Counted from the stretch's first letter, positions 14,540 through 23,830 are shown. The stretch is DNA of 64,000 bases from Streptomyces rapamycinicus NRRL 5491 (GCF_024298965.1 NZ_CP085193.1:6820001-6884000), one strand, 5' to 3'. Translations and numbers: made by a program. Notes: generated by a model from the sequence alone, not told the origin.

Positions 14540-17014
14540 ATGAGCAGCCTCTTTGACGACAGCTTCCTGGCGGACCTCGGGCCTTCTCCGGACGAGGAGC
14601 GGCCACCGCCGCCCGAGGATTCGGCGCACCCTGGCCACGGTGGCGCCGAGGACGTGCCGCATCACCTCTTCAGCGGCGATTTCGAAGCGCCCGTGCCGCG
14701 GGAGGCCCACTACCGGGACGGCGCGGCCCGGCCCGCCGTGGACCCGTCCGCCCTGCTCGAGGGGTTGAACGAGCAGCAGAGGGCCGCCGTGGAGCACACC
14801 GGCTCGCCGCTGCTGATCGTCGCGGGCGCCGGCTCCGGCAAGACCCGGGTGCTCACCCACCGCATCGCCTATCTGCTCGGCGCCCGCTCCACCCACCCCG
14901 GCCAGATCCTCGCCATCACCTTCACCAACAAGGCGGCGGGCGAGATGAAGGAGCGCGTCGAGGAGCTCGTCGGCCCGCGGGCCAACGCCATGTGGGTGTC
15001 CACCTTCCACAGCGCCTGCGTCCGCATCCTGCGCCGGGAGTCGAAGAAGCTGGGCTTCACCTCGTCGTTCTCGATCTACGACGCGGCCGACTCCAAGCGG
15101 CTGATGTCGCTGGTCTGCCGGGACCTGGATCTCGACCCCAAGCGGTTCCCGTCGAAGTCCTTCAGCGCCAAGATCTCCAACCTCAAGAACGAGCTGATCG
15201 ACGAGGAGACCTTCGCCGGGCAGGCTACGGAAGGTTTTGAGAAGACGCTGGCCGAGGCGTATGTGATGTACCAGGCGCGGCTGCGCGAGGCCAACGCGCT
15301 GGATTTCGACGACATCATCATGACCACGGTCAATCTGCTCCAGGCGTTCCCGGACGTCGCCGAGCACTACCGCCGCCGCTTCCGGCACGTCCTGGTGGAC
15401 GAGTACCAGGACACCAACCACGCGCAGTACACACTCGTGCGCGAGCTGGTGGGCACCGACACCGAGGAGACCACTGCCGCCGAGCTGTGCGTGGTGGGCG
15501 ACGCCGACCAGTCGATCTACGCCTTCCGGGGCGCCACGATCCGTAACATCCTCCAGTTCGAGGAGGACTACCCCACCGCGCGGACGATCCTCCTCGAGCA
15601 GAACTACCGCTCGACCCAGACCATCCTGAGCGCGGCCAACGCGGTCATCGAGCGCAATGAGAACCGCCGCCCCAAGAACCTGTGGACGGACGCCGGCGCC
15701 GGGGCCGAGATCATCGGCTATGTGGCCGACACCGAGCACGACGAGGCCCAGTTCGTCGCCGACGAGATCGACCGGCTGACGGACGCGGGCGACGCCAAGG
15801 CCGGGGACGTGGCGGTCTTCTACCGCACCAACGCCCAGTCCCGTGTCTTCGAAGAGGTCTTCATCCGCGTCGGGCTGCCGTACAAGGTCGTCGGCGGCGT
15901 GCGCTTCTACGAGCGCAAGGAGGTCCGGGACGTCCTCGCGTATCTGCGGGTGCTGGCCAACCCCGAGGACTCCGTCCCGCTCCGCCGGATCCTGAACGTG
16001 CCCAAGCGCGGCATCGGGGAGCGCGCGGAGGCCATGATCGACGCGCTGTCGCTGCGCGAGAAGATCACCTTCCCGCAGGCGCTGCGCCGGGTCGACGAGG
16101 CGTACGGCATGGCGGCCCGCTCGGCCAACGCCGTCAAGCGGTTCAACACGCTCATGGAGGAGCTGCACACCATCGTGGAGTCCGGGTCGGGCCCGGCCAC
16201 CGTCCTGGAGGCGGTGCTGGAGCGCACCGGCTATCTGGCCGAGCTCCAGGCGTCCACCGATCCGCAGGACGAGACCCGGATCGAGAACCTTCAGGAGCTC
16301 GCCGCCGTGGCCCTCGAGTTCGAGCAGGACCGAGGCGAGGAGAACCCCGGCACCCTCGCGGACTTCCTGGAGCAGGTCGCGCTCGTCGCCGACTCCGACC
16401 AGATCCCCGACGAGGACACCGAGGGGTCCGGCGTGATCACGCTGATGACCCTGCACACGGCGAAGGGCCTGGAGTTCCCGGTCGTCTTCCTCAGCGGCAT
16501 GGAGGACGGCGTGTTCCCGCACATGCGGGCGCTCGGCCAGACCAAGGAGCTGGAGGAGGAGCGGCGGCTGGCCTATGTCGGGATCACCCGGGCCCGCGAG
16601 CGGCTCTATCTGACCCGCTCGACGATGCGCAGCGCCTGGGGACAGCCCGCGTACAACCCGCCGTCCCGCTTCCTGGAGGAGATCCCGGACCAGTATGTGC
16701 GCTGGCGGCGCACCGGGCCCGCCACCCCGTCCGCGTCCATGGGCGGCATCGCCTCGACCCCGTCGTCGGGGCTGTCGTCCGGTCTGTCGACGTCGCGTTC
16801 GCGCACCGGAGGCAGCGGGTTCGCCACCCGGCGGGCCAAGGAGCGCCCGGTGGTCGCCCTGGCCATCGGTGACCGGGTCACCCATGACTCGTTCGGGCTC
16901 GGCACGGTGGTGGCGGTCAAGGGCAGCGGGGACAACGCGGAGGCGACGATCGACTTCGGCGACGAGAAGCCGAAGCGGCTGCTGCTGCGGTACGCACCGG
17001 TGGAGAAGCTGTAG
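14540..17014 (+). CDS. pcrA: ATP-dependent DNA helicase PcrA/UvrD
   Basis: 824-residue superfamily 1A 3'-5' helicase for repair and replication restart. Acidic/Pro-rich leader of ~75 residues, then motif Q (LNEQQRAAV), Walker A GAGSGKT, motif Ia TFTNKAAGEM, motif II DEYQDTN, motif III GDADQSIYAFRGA, motif IV QNYRST, motif V TLHTAKGLEFPVVF and motif VI YVGITRARERLYL, all intact. A Ser/Thr-rich linker (PSSGLSSGLSTSRSR) precedes a C-terminal Tudor-like region (VTHDSFGLGTVVAVKG) that in Bacillus PcrA contacts RNA polymerase. It is divergent from the NlpC gene and ends at a hairpin terminator (17075-17104). Confidence 0.97.
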   Translation: MSSLFDDSFLADLGPSPDEERPPPPEDSAHPGHGGAEDVPHHLFSGDFEAPVPREAHYRDGAARPAVDPSALLEGLNEQQRAAVEHTGSPLLIVAGAGSGKTRVLTHRIAYLLGARSTHPGQILAITFTNKAAGEMKERVEELVGPRANAMWVSTFHSACVRILRRESKKLGFTSSFSIYDAADSKRLMSLVCRDLDLDPKRFPSKSFSAKISNLKNELIDEETFAGQATEGFEKTLAEAYVMYQARLREANALDFDDIIMTTVNLLQAFPDVAEHYRRRFRHVLVDEYQDTNHAQYTLVRELVGTDTEETTAAELCVVGDADQSIYAFRGATIRNILQFEEDYPTARTILLEQNYRSTQTILSAANAVIERNENRRPKNLWTDAGAGAEIIGYVADTEHDEAQFVADEIDRLTDAGDAKAGDVAVFYRTNAQSRVFEEVFIRVGLPYKVVGGVRFYERKEVRDVLAYLRVLANPEDSVPLRRILNVPKRGIGERAEAMIDALSLREKITFPQALRRVDEAYGMAARSANAVKRFNTLMEELHTIVESGSGPATVLEAVLERTGYLAELQASTDPQDETRIENLQELAAVALEFEQDRGEENPGTLADFLEQVALVADSDQIPDEDTEGSGVITLMTLHTAKGLEFPVVFLSGMEDGVFPHMRALGQTKELEEERRLAYVGITRARERLYLTRSTMRSAWGQPAYNPPSRFLEEIPDQYVRWRRTGPATPSASMGGIASTPSSGLSSGLSTSRSRTGGSGFATRRAKERPVVALAIGDRVTHDSFGLGTVVAVKGSGDNAEATIDFGDEKPKRLLLRYAPVEKL

Positions 17015-17074
17015 GTGGAGAGGTTGTAGCTGTGGAGAGGCCGTAGCGGGGCCCGGCCGGGGCTGGGCGCCGAG

Positions 17075-17104
17075 GCTGTAGCGCGCCGGTGGGCGCGCTA
17101 CAGC
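17075..17104. terminator. Hairpin terminator between pcrA and the M23 gene
   Basis: GCTGTAGCGCGCC (17075-17087) is exactly complementary to 17092-17104 with a 4-nt loop. It lies between convergent genes. Confidence 0.85.
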
Positions 17105-17129
17105 GGTGCTGTCGGCGGCCCTGGCCGGA

Positions 17130-18848
17130 TCAGGTCGGGTCGAGGCCCTTGCCGCGCAGCCAGGGCAGCGGGTCGATGGCCGCGCCACCGCCGGGGTGGA
17201 CCTCGAAGTGCAGATGCGGGCCGGTGGAGTTACCGGAGTTCCCGGAGTACGCGATGGTCTCCCCGGCCTTGACGGTCCCGGAGCGGATCTTGGCGCTGCT
17301 GAGGTGGCAGTACCAGGTCTCCGTGCCGTCCGGGCTGGTCAGAACGACCATATTGCCGTAGGCGTCGTTCCACTGCGTCCTTACGGTGCCATCGGTGGCG
17401 GCCATCACGGGCGTCCCGTAGCTCACCGGGAAGTCGATGCCGGTGTGCACCGACATCCAGTTGATACCGGCCTGGCCGAACTGGGCGCTCAGGCCGTGCT
17501 GGGCGACGGGCAGCGCGAACTTCGGGCGCAGCGCTTCCTTGCGCGCCGCCTCGGCCGCCTTGCGCTTCTTCTCGGCGGCCTGGCGCGCCTGGAGGTCGAT
17601 CCGCTCCTGGGTGCGGCTGGCGCGGTCGCGGAAGTCGTCGGCGCCCTCCCGGACCCCGGCGAGCTGGGAGTCCAGCTTGCTGTTGGCGACGGAGGGCTTC
17701 ACGGGGGCCGCCGCGGTGTCGGGGGCGGCCTGAGTGGTGGACTCGTCCTTCTTGTCGCTCCCCACGCCGCTGACCGAGGCGGCGGCCACGGCGGTGACGC
17801 CCAGGGCGCAGACGGAGGGGACGGCGACGGTGAGCAGTGCGGAGCGCTTGGGACGGGGCGAGGGGGTACGGCGGCGGCCGCGGTTCGCCTCCCGGCGAGG
17901 GGAGGGGGCGGATTCCCGCATGACCGCCGCCTCGGGTTCAGGTTCGGCTTCGGGGCCGGGGCCGGAGTCGTACGGCTGGTCGGGCTCGTTGACCGGCTCG
18001 AAGACGGCGGTGTGCTCGAACGCGCCGGGCTGCTCGGGGATGACGGCCTGCTCGAACGCGGCGGTCTGGTCGTAGGCGTTGGGCTCGTGCTCGGGCTGGT
18101 CGAGCCCTGCTTGATCGAAGCCGGAGTGGTGGTCGAACCCCTGCTGGTCGAGCCCCTGCTGGTCGAACCCCGGATGGTTCAGCCCCGAGTGGTCGTACTG
18201 CGCCTCGTCCACGGTCCCGTAGACGGAGGTGTCCCAGACCTGGGTCTGACCGGTGTCCACGCCCGAGGCGTACGCCTCGGCCTCGTACCCCGCCCCGTGC
18301 TCCCACTGATCCGGTACCTCGGTGTGGCCGGTGGCGCCCGTGTCCCAGGCGCCGATGTCCCACTGGGCGCCGGTCTCGGCGTCCTGCTGGGCGGGGATGC
18401 CGGTGGGCAGGTGATAGCCGGAGGCGGCCCACATCGCGGTGGTGTCGTAGGAGCCGGAGTCGTAATGGGCCGTGTCGTAGTGGCCGGTGTCATGGTGGCC
18501 GGTGTCATGGCCCAGGTCGTAGTGGCCGGTGGCGTACGACCCCGTCTGGTGGTGCTGGTCGGCCGTGGCCCACTGCGAGGCGTCGTACTGACCGCTGTGG
18601 GCGCCCTGCCCGCCGTCGTACGCGCCCGGAAGCGCGCCGAAGAGCGGATCGCTGTCGCCGTAGAGCGGGTCGCCGTCACCGTAGGCGGTGGCCAGGTGGG
18701 CGAAGTTGCCGGTGGAGTACCCGTCGTACCCGACGTAGCCGTGCGCTGTGTCCTGCCGCTGACTGTAGGCCTCGCCGTACGGATACGAGGCGTCGGGAGC
18801 GGGGACGGTCGGAGAGGCCCCCGACGGGTGACGGTCGTTCACCACCAC
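17130..18848 (-). CDS. M23 peptidase with long repetitive cytoplasmic N-terminus
   Basis: 572 residues. The start is ambiguous among three consecutive GTG codons at 18848, 18845 and 18842. Residues 1-340 are disordered and very rich in Tyr, Asp, His, Gln and Gly, with repeats such as TGHHDTGHYDTAHYDSG and FDQQGLDQQGFDHH. A basic stretch (RPKRSALLTV) leads to one membrane helix (about 345-365). Outside it are a coiled coil (RDRASRTQERIDLQARQAAEKK) and a C-terminal LytM/M23 domain with zinc ligands HTGIDF (HxxxD) and HLHFE. It would be a bitopic wall endopeptidase, or an activator like EnvC; the zinc set is intact, favouring activity. The lipase gene lies 27 bp upstream on the same strand, so co-transcription is likely. 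Confidence 0.9.
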   Translation of the reverse strand: MVVNDRHPSGASPTVPAPDASYPYGEAYSQRQDTAHGYVGYDGYSTGNFAHLATAYGDGDPLYGDSDPLFGALPGAYDGGQGAHSGQYDASQWATADQHHQTGSYATGHYDLGHDTGHHDTGHYDTAHYDSGSYDTTAMWAASGYHLPTGIPAQQDAETGAQWDIGAWDTGATGHTEVPDQWEHGAGYEAEAYASGVDTGQTQVWDTSVYGTVDEAQYDHSGLNHPGFDQQGLDQQGFDHHSGFDQAGLDQPEHEPNAYDQTAAFEQAVIPEQPGAFEHTAVFEPVNEPDQPYDSGPGPEAEPEPEAAVMRESAPSPRREANRGRRRTPSPRPKRSALLTVAVPSVCALGVTAVAAASVSGVGSDKKDESTTQAAPDTAAAPVKPSVANSKLDSQLAGVREGADDFRDRASRTQERIDLQARQAAEKKRKAAEAARKEALRPKFALPVAQHGLSAQFGQAGINWMSVHTGIDFPVSYGTPVMAATDGTVRTQWNDAYGNMVVLTSPDGTETWYCHLSSAKIRSGTVKAGETIAYSGNSGNSTGPHLHFEVHPGGGAAIDPLPWLRGKGLDPT

Positions 18849-18875
18849 TTCTCTTTCGCCTCGGCTGCAGGAGAA

Positions 18876-19646
18876 TTAGCGGCGACTGTACCCGGCAGTA
18901 CGCGGCAGCGACAATCTTCCGTGAGATTTGAGCATCTCGGCAAAGGGCATTTGGCCGTCTTTCGGCTGACTGTACGTGCTTCCTTGGCCGGATGTTCGAT
19001 TGACGTTCGGCAATTCCGAGGCTTCTGAACCATCGGGAACCGCGCCGGAGGCGTCCGCCGGCGCCTCGTCGGCGGCGTTCAGGGCCTCACGGATGCGGGC
19101 CGCCACGGAGAAATGCACCGCCAGGGCGAGATGTCCGATTCCGTTGACGCGGATGTTCTGGGAGATCACATCCGGATGGTCTATCCGAACCGTCTCCTTC
19201 GGGATCATCAACTGATCCACATCGCTCCAGAAAGCGATGAATCGCGTACGGCAATCGGGGGCAGGCTGCCGCAACTCCGTTATCACCGAGGAGTCCGGGC
19301 GCATCTGACGCACGAGTGGATGTACGGACAACAGGGGCGCGATACGTGTGCCGCCGTGCGGGGTGCCGAGCGTCACCAGGGTGTGGACGCGGGCGTCGCC
19401 GCCGAGACGCTGGACGTAGTAACGGGCGATCAGGCCGCCCAGGCTGTGCCCGATGACGTCCACCTGGCCGTGGCCGGTGCGGGCGCAGGCCTCCTCGATA
19501 TGGCGGCCGAGCAGCGCGGCGGCGGTGCGGAGGTCGCACGGCAGCGGTGAGTAGTTGAGCGCCTCGATGTGCTGACGGCCGTGGCGGCCGGCCTCCCGCG
19601 ACGCGGCGCGCGGGAGGCGGCTGGAGGCTCCCCCGAATGCCCTCAT
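18876..19646 (-). CDS. Lipase/esterase (alpha/beta hydrolase), apparently N-terminally truncated
   Basis: 256 residues from the ATG at 19646; a GTG at 19691 is also possible. The catalytic triad is present: Ser in VIGHSLGGLIARYYVQRLG, Asp in FWSDVDQLMIP and His in NGIGHLALAVH, the pattern of the streptomycete triacylglycerol lipase-like family. Family members normally have ~60 more N-terminal residues, with a membrane segment and an oxyanion strand of the form LLHGF just before the RRHGR-HIEALNYSP segment. Here the family match starts at GRHGRQHIEALNYSP and the sequence before it is unrelated Arg/Ala-rich coding in all three frames. A 13-bp hairpin (19683-19734) sits at the break. The tail after residue ~195 is an unusual Ser/Asp/Glu-rich extension. 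Possibly a pseudogene. Confidence 0.6.
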   Translation of the reverse strand: MRAFGGASSRLPRAASREAGRHGRQHIEALNYSPLPCDLRTAAALLGRHIEEACARTGHGQVDVIGHSLGGLIARYYVQRLGGDARVHTLVTLGTPHGGTRIAPLLSVHPLVRQMRPDSSVITELRQPAPDCRTRFIAFWSDVDQLMIPKETVRIDHPDVISQNIRVNGIGHLALAVHFSVAARIREALNAADEAPADASGAVPDGSEASELPNVNRTSGQGSTYSQPKDGQMPFAEMLKSHGRLSLPRTAGYSRR

Positions 19647-19682
19647 GGGCAGCCGGTCGCTTCGGTCATGACGCAGGACCGC

Positions 19683-19734
19683 CCGTCGCACCGCGGCGCC
19701 GTGCGGCTCGCGGCGGCGCTGCGCGGTGCGACGG
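19683..19734. other. 13-bp inverted repeat at the broken 5' end of the lipase gene
   Basis: CCGTCGCACCGCG (19683-19695) pairs exactly with CGCGGTGCGACGG (19722-19734) over a 26-nt loop. It could be a terminator or a scar of a rearrangement. The stretch 19735-19961 holds only a GTACGGGTGCA-like low-complexity run (19797-19832) and the icmB leader. Confidence 0.6.
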
Positions 19735-19961
19735 TCCCCGCTGCGGCTCCCCTGATGTGGCCGGCCCGAGCGTATGCGGCGTCCGCGCGGATGCGGATGC
19801 AGGTACGGGTGCAGGTACGGGTACGGGTGCGGCCTTCAGTGAACGTGTCCCACGTGTGACTTCCCCCTCGCTGCGCGCCGCGAAACTGCCCGGTAGGGGA
19901 TCCTGGAGATAACGTTCGTTCACGTCAATATGGGTAAGTGTGTGACGGCTTGGAGGCTGCG

Positions 19962-20372
19962 ATGGGTGTGACCGGTCCGATCCGTGTGGTGGTGGCCAAG
20001 CCGGGGCTGGACGGCCATGACCGTGGGGCGAAGGTGATCGCGCGGGCGCTGCGCGACGCGGGCATGGAGGTCATCTACACCGGGCTCCACCAGACCCCCG
20101 AGCAGATCGTCGACACCGCGATCCAGGAGGACGCCGACGCGATCGGGCTGTCCATTCTGTCCGGTGCCCATATGACCCTGTTCGCCAAGGTGCTGGAGCT
20201 GCTGCGGGAGCACGACGCGGAGGACATCAAGGTCTTCGGCGGCGGGATCATCCCCGAGGCGGACATCCCCCCGCTCAAGGAACAGGGCGTCGCCGAGATC
20301 TTCACCCCGGGCGCGACCACGACAGCCATCGTCGACTGGGTCCGCAAAAACGTTCGCCCGGTAGCCGCCTGA
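19962..20372 (+). CDS. icmB: Isobutyryl-CoA mutase small (B12-binding) subunit
   Basis: 136 residues, the same length as characterised IcmB of Streptomyces. The ATG at 19962 follows GGAGGCTGCG. It is a stand-alone cobalamin-binding domain: [20 protein letters not shown] carries the DxHxxG signature whose His is the lower ligand of cobalt. Further B12 motifs are GLSILSGAH (SxL) and FGGGIIPE (GG). With the large subunit IcmA, encoded elsewhere, it interconverts isobutyryl-CoA and n-butyryl-CoA, feeding valine breakdown and polyketide precursors. Some relatives serve 2-hydroxyisobutyryl-CoA mutase (HcmB) instead, so partner assignment is by similarity. It stands alone in a monocistronic context. 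Confidence 0.88.
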   Translation: MGVTGPIRVVVAKPGLDGHDRGAKVIARALRDAGMEVIYTGLHQTPEQIVDTAIQEDADAIGLSILSGAHMTLFAKVLELLREHDAEDIKVFGGGIIPEADIPPLKEQGVAEIFTPGATTTAIVDWVRKNVRPVAA

Positions 20373-20461
20373 CCCGCCGCACCGCTCTCGCCCCGGGCCC
20401 GTCGCACTGCTCTCGACCGGGGCCTGAGGCCCTGGCCCTGAGCCAAGCCGGGATGCCGGAG

Positions 20462-20499
20462 CACGGCCGGAGCCCGTGGCATCCACGGCCGGAGCCCGT
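20462..20499. repeat. 16-bp direct repeat (22-bp period)
   Basis: cacggccggagcccgt occurs at 20462-20477 and 20484-20499. It lies in the 228-bp gap between convergent icmB and the DUF5691 gene; nothing else recognisable was seen in that gap. Confidence 0.75.
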
Positions 20500-20600
20500 C
20501 GCTCCGCCGACGCCGTGGGACGGACGTCCGAACGCCGGATCAACCGGCCGCGAGCACGCCCCGAGCCCAGGGCGTCCCACGAGCCGGAAGCCGGTCCGGG

Positions 20601-22352
20601 TCAGCTCGGGTCGAGCTCTGCTCGCATCGCTTCCCTCAGCCGGAGTGTGCCGACCAGTCGTTGGAACGCTTCCGCCCAGTAGCCTCCGGCTCCCGGCGCC
20701 GCTCCTTCCCTCTCGTCCGGTATCGCCGTCAGCACTTCGAGGCGGTCCGCCTGGGTCGGGTCCAGACAGCGCTCGGCCAGGCCCATGACGCCGCTGAAGC
20801 TCCAGGGGTAGCTGCCCGCGTCGCGGGCGATGTCCAGGGCGTCCACGACGGCCCGGCCCAGCGGCTCGGCCCAGGGCACCGCACACACCCCGAGCAGCCG
20901 GAATGCGTCGGACAGCCCGTGGGACGCGATGAACTCGGCGACCCACTCCGCCCGTTCCCGGGAGGGCAGCGCGGAGAGCAGCTTCGCCGGGTCCCGCCAG
21001 GCGGCGGGGGCCGCCTCCCCGGCGGTGACCGGCGCGACCGCCGGGGTGCCGAGCAGCGCACGGCACCACTCGGCGCTGCGCTGCCGCACCGCCGCCCGGC
21101 ACCAGGCCGCGTGCAGATCCGCCTGCCAGCCGTCCGCGACGGGCAGCGCCACGATCTCGGCTGGACGCCGTCCGCCGAACCACTCGGTCCAGCGGTCCAG
21201 CGGGGTCGCCTCCACCAACTGGCCCAGCCACCAGGACCGTTCCCCCCGGCCGGAGGGCGGCTTGGGCACGACGCCGTCGCGCTGCATTCCGCTGTCGCAC
21301 TCGTCCGGCGGGCGGACGGTTATCCGGAGTGTCCGTCCGTCGGCCGCCAGCCCGTCTCCGGTCGGCCTGTCGCCGGTTGCCTCGGCGGTCAGCCCATCTG
21401 CGGTCGGCCCATCCGCGGTCAGCGACACGCAGCCCCGCGACCGCTCGGCCATGCGCGTGGCGAGGGCCGAGTCGGGGAGTGCGGAGAGCAGCTCGGCGGC
21501 GGTCGCCCGGACGTTCCGGCTGCGGTCGGACAGCGCCTGTTCGAGGAATGGCTCGTCGGAGGGGGAGAGATCGTCGCGCAGCGAGTCCAGGAACATCAGC
21601 CGGTCCTCGGCCCGCTCGGTCGGCCAGGTGCCGCTGAGCAGCGCCAGCCCCGCCGCTGGGTCGCGGTGGCGGGCCGCCGACAGCAGCGACACCCGCTCGG
21701 CGAACAGCCCCTCCTCCCACAGCCGCTGTTCCTCGTCCGGTGCGGGGGCCGCCCCGGACGGCTCCGAGAGCGATGCGGACGCCCGGCCCGCCGCGCCCCG
21801 CAGCGCGAACTTCCAGCCCGGGTTGAGCCGGGCCAGCCACAGCGCACGCGGCCCGCCCAGCGTCAGCGCCTCGGCCCGCAGATCGGTGCGGGCGCGGGCC
21901 GCGTCGAGCAGCGCCGGGAGCAGCGCGTCCGGCACGCGATAGCCGTGGTGATTGGCCAGCGCGAGCCACTGAGGCAGCAACTCGGCGAGGTCGGGCGCGG
22001 AGCGCGAACCGCCGCGCCCCGGCGCCGAACGGTCGGCCAGCAGCAGCGCGAGCCTGCTGCGGGCGGCCGCGGGCAGCGCCGGGCGCGGGTCCTCGGGCGC
22101 CCGGCCCGGCCCCGGCCGGGCGGGCGCGGGCCGCAGCCCGGCCCGCCGCCGCACCGTGCTGAGCGCGGCCGCGTCCAGCAGGGCGGACGGCACGTCCTGC
22201 CCGGGGCGCGGCGCGACGGGCGGGGTGCGCCGCTCGGTGCCGAGCAGCGCGGCCGCGACGAGATCGTCCCAGGACGCGGTGGACGCGGTGGACGTGCTGG
22301 ACGCGGTGGCTGCGACGGACGTGCTGGCCGCGACGGGCGTCGTACTGGTCAA
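20601..22352 (-). CDS. DUF5691 family protein of the MoxR-VWA module
   Basis: 583 residues of unknown activity. The TTG start at 22352 overlaps the SWIM gene's TGA as TTGA and has a strong RBS (AGGGAGG). The protein opens with a Thr/Ser/Ala-rich leader, then SWDDLVAAALLGTERR. It is almost all alpha-helical with repeated hydrophobic/Arg helices, including SRLALLLADR, LPQWLALANHHGYRVPDALL, DPAAGLALLSGTWPTERAEDRLMFLDSLRDDL and EPFLEQALSDRSRNVRATAAELL; the last resembles HEAT-like repeats. No catalytic motif is visible. DUF5691 genes are found beside SWIM, MoxR, DUF5682 and VWA genes across actinobacteria, so it is likely a scaffold or adaptor of that complex (inference). Confidence 0.85.
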   Translation of the reverse strand: MTSTTPVAASTSVAATASSTSTASTASWDDLVAAALLGTERRTPPVAPRPGQDVPSALLDAAALSTVRRRAGLRPAPARPGPGRAPEDPRPALPAAARSRLALLLADRSAPGRGGSRSAPDLAELLPQWLALANHHGYRVPDALLPALLDAARARTDLRAEALTLGGPRALWLARLNPGWKFALRGAAGRASASLSEPSGAAPAPDEEQRLWEEGLFAERVSLLSAARHRDPAAGLALLSGTWPTERAEDRLMFLDSLRDDLSPSDEPFLEQALSDRSRNVRATAAELLSALPDSALATRMAERSRGCVSLTADGPTADGLTAEATGDRPTGDGLAADGRTLRITVRPPDECDSGMQRDGVVPKPPSGRGERSWWLGQLVEATPLDRWTEWFGGRRPAEIVALPVADGWQADLHAAWCRAAVRQRSAEWCRALLGTPAVAPVTAGEAAPAAWRDPAKLLSALPSRERAEWVAEFIASHGLSDAFRLLGVCAVPWAEPLGRAVVDALDIARDAGSYPWSFSGVMGLAERCLDPTQADRLEVLTAIPDEREGAAPGAGGYWAEAFQRLVGTLRLREAMRAELDPS

Positions 22353-23830
22353 CGGGTGCCTCCCTGCGCTGCCGTGCCGATGAGCGAGACGGCGGTCGGA
22401 TCCCAGGTGGTGATGGGGGAGAAGCCGGCGTGGCCGCACTCACCGAAGACGGTGACCGGGCCACCGCCGGATATCGACATCAGCTGCCACAGATCGGTGC
22501 GCCCCGCACAGCGCGGATCGACGGGCAGCGCCGAGCCGCTTCGCTCGTCCGCCAGCTGCCATCCGTCGTCGCCCCCCGGGACGGGCACCACATCGGTGAG
22601 CACCACCGGCCAGCCGTCCAGCCACGGATCCTCCCCGAGCGCCGTCCCATAGGCCGCGAGCGCGGTCTCGACATCGCACCCCTCGGGGGCTCCAGGCACC
22701 TCGCACCCCTCAGCGGTCGGAGGCGCCACGGGAGGCAGCGCCTCCGCCGCCTCCCGCAGCTCCTCGTGGTGCTGGGGGCGGAGCGCCGCCCGCAGCGGCC
22801 GGGCCGCGGGGTAATACGTGAGGTCCGCGTCGAGCACCAGCCCGGTGGGCAGTGCGAGCTCGGGGGACTGGCCGGGGGCGCTGAAGGAGAGCAGCAGCGC
22901 CATACGGTTCGTACGCTCGCCCCGCAGCCAGATCCGGCGCGTGGTCAGCCTGCCGTCCGTGCCGTCCTGGCGGCCCAGCACCAGCCAGCGGTCCCGGATC
23001 GCCTCCTCCGTCGCCAGCAGCTCGGCCACCGGTGTCGTGAGGCCCACGCGGGTGCGCGTGGTGGCGGCCAGCTTTTCCGGGATGCCGTCCAGGTGGAGAA
23101 AGCCCTGGTTGAGCAGGTGGGCCAGCGCGCACTCCTCCAGCAACCGGCCGGGCCACCCCGGACCGGACGACGGAATCGCGGCCAGCTCCCGCACCCGCGC
23201 CTCAAGGCCCGGTGCCTGGGCGTCGATCATCCGCGCGGCCGTTTCGTCCCACGCCCCGTACCCGGCGCGGTCGGCGGAGGCCAGACCGTCGCGGAGCAGA
23301 TCGGCGAGCCGCCGCTCCAACTCCGTGGCGCCCGCGGCGATGCGCTGGGTCCGCCGCTCGGCGCGGCGGCGCGCCGCCTCCGGATCGGCCGCGCCTCCGC
23401 TCCCCCCTTTCCCCGCGCCGTCCCCCGTCCCGCCGCCGGGGCCCGGGCCCCCATCCCGGGCCCCGGCGGCGAGCTTTTCGGCCCGCTCCCGCCGGTCGCC
23501 GAGCCACTGCCCGGCCCACTCCGGCGGCTCCCCGCCCGCGGGCACGCCCCCCTCGCCGGACGTCCACAACAGCAGCAGCCCCAGCGCGTGCTTGCACGGG
23601 AACTTCCGACTCGGGCAACTGCACCGATATCCGGGCCCGTTCAGATCGACCACCGTCTGGTACGGCTTGCTGCCGCTGCCCGAGCACAGCCCCCACACCG
23701 CCCGCCCGTGCGCGCCCGCGCCCGACCACTTGCTGGCCGCGGCGAGCTTGCCGCCCGCCGTGCGCGACGCGGTGTCAGGAGCCAGGGCCAGCACCTGCTC
23801 CGCCGTCCAGCGTTCCCCCTGCGGATTCAT
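22349..23830 (-). CDS. SWIM zinc-finger protein of the MoxR-VWA module
   Basis: 493 residues from the ATG at 23830 (NPQGERWTAEQVLALAPDTA). An in-frame upstream codon at 23878 is less likely. The SWIM finger is YRCSCPSRKFPCKHALGLLLLW (CxC...CxH; residues about 65-85). SWIM domains bind DNA, RNA or proteins. A Gly/Pro-rich linker follows, then a helical region (ELERRLADLLRDGLASADRAGY; ECALAHLLNQGFLHLDGIPE) and a beta-rich C-terminal half with no catalytic motif seen. Translationally coupled to DUF5691 (TTGA overlap) and divergent from the MoxR gene, 137 bp apart, so the five genes probably share a control region. Confidence 0.88.
   Translation of the reverse strand: MNPQGERWTAEQVLALAPDTASRTAGGKLAAASKWSGAGAHGRAVWGLCSGSGSKPYQTVVDLNGPGYRCSCPSRKFPCKHALGLLLLWTSGEGGVPAGGEPPEWAGQWLGDRRERAEKLAAGARDGGPGPGGGTGDGAGKGGSGGAADPEAARRRAERRTQRIAAGATELERRLADLLRDGLASADRAGYGAWDETAARMIDAQAPGLEARVRELAAIPSSGPGWPGRLLEECALAHLLNQGFLHLDGIPEKLAATTRTRVGLTTPVAELLATEEAIRDRWLVLGRQDGTDGRLTTRRIWLRGERTNRMALLLSFSAPGQSPELALPTGLVLDADLTYYPAARPLRAALRPQHHEELREAAEALPPVAPPTAEGCEVPGAPEGCDVETALAAYGTALGEDPWLDGWPVVLTDVVPVPGGDDGWQLADERSGSALPVDPRCAGRTDLWQLMSISGGGPVTVFGECGHAGFSPITTWDPTAVSLIGTAAQGGTR

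Noticed and set aside
14222..17188. Very long open frame antisense to pcrA
   Set aside because: A shadow frame of GC-rich coding DNA; the plus-strand helicase has all motifs intact. The same holds for the long frames antisense to 38072-41083, 52753-55344 and 26819-29161.
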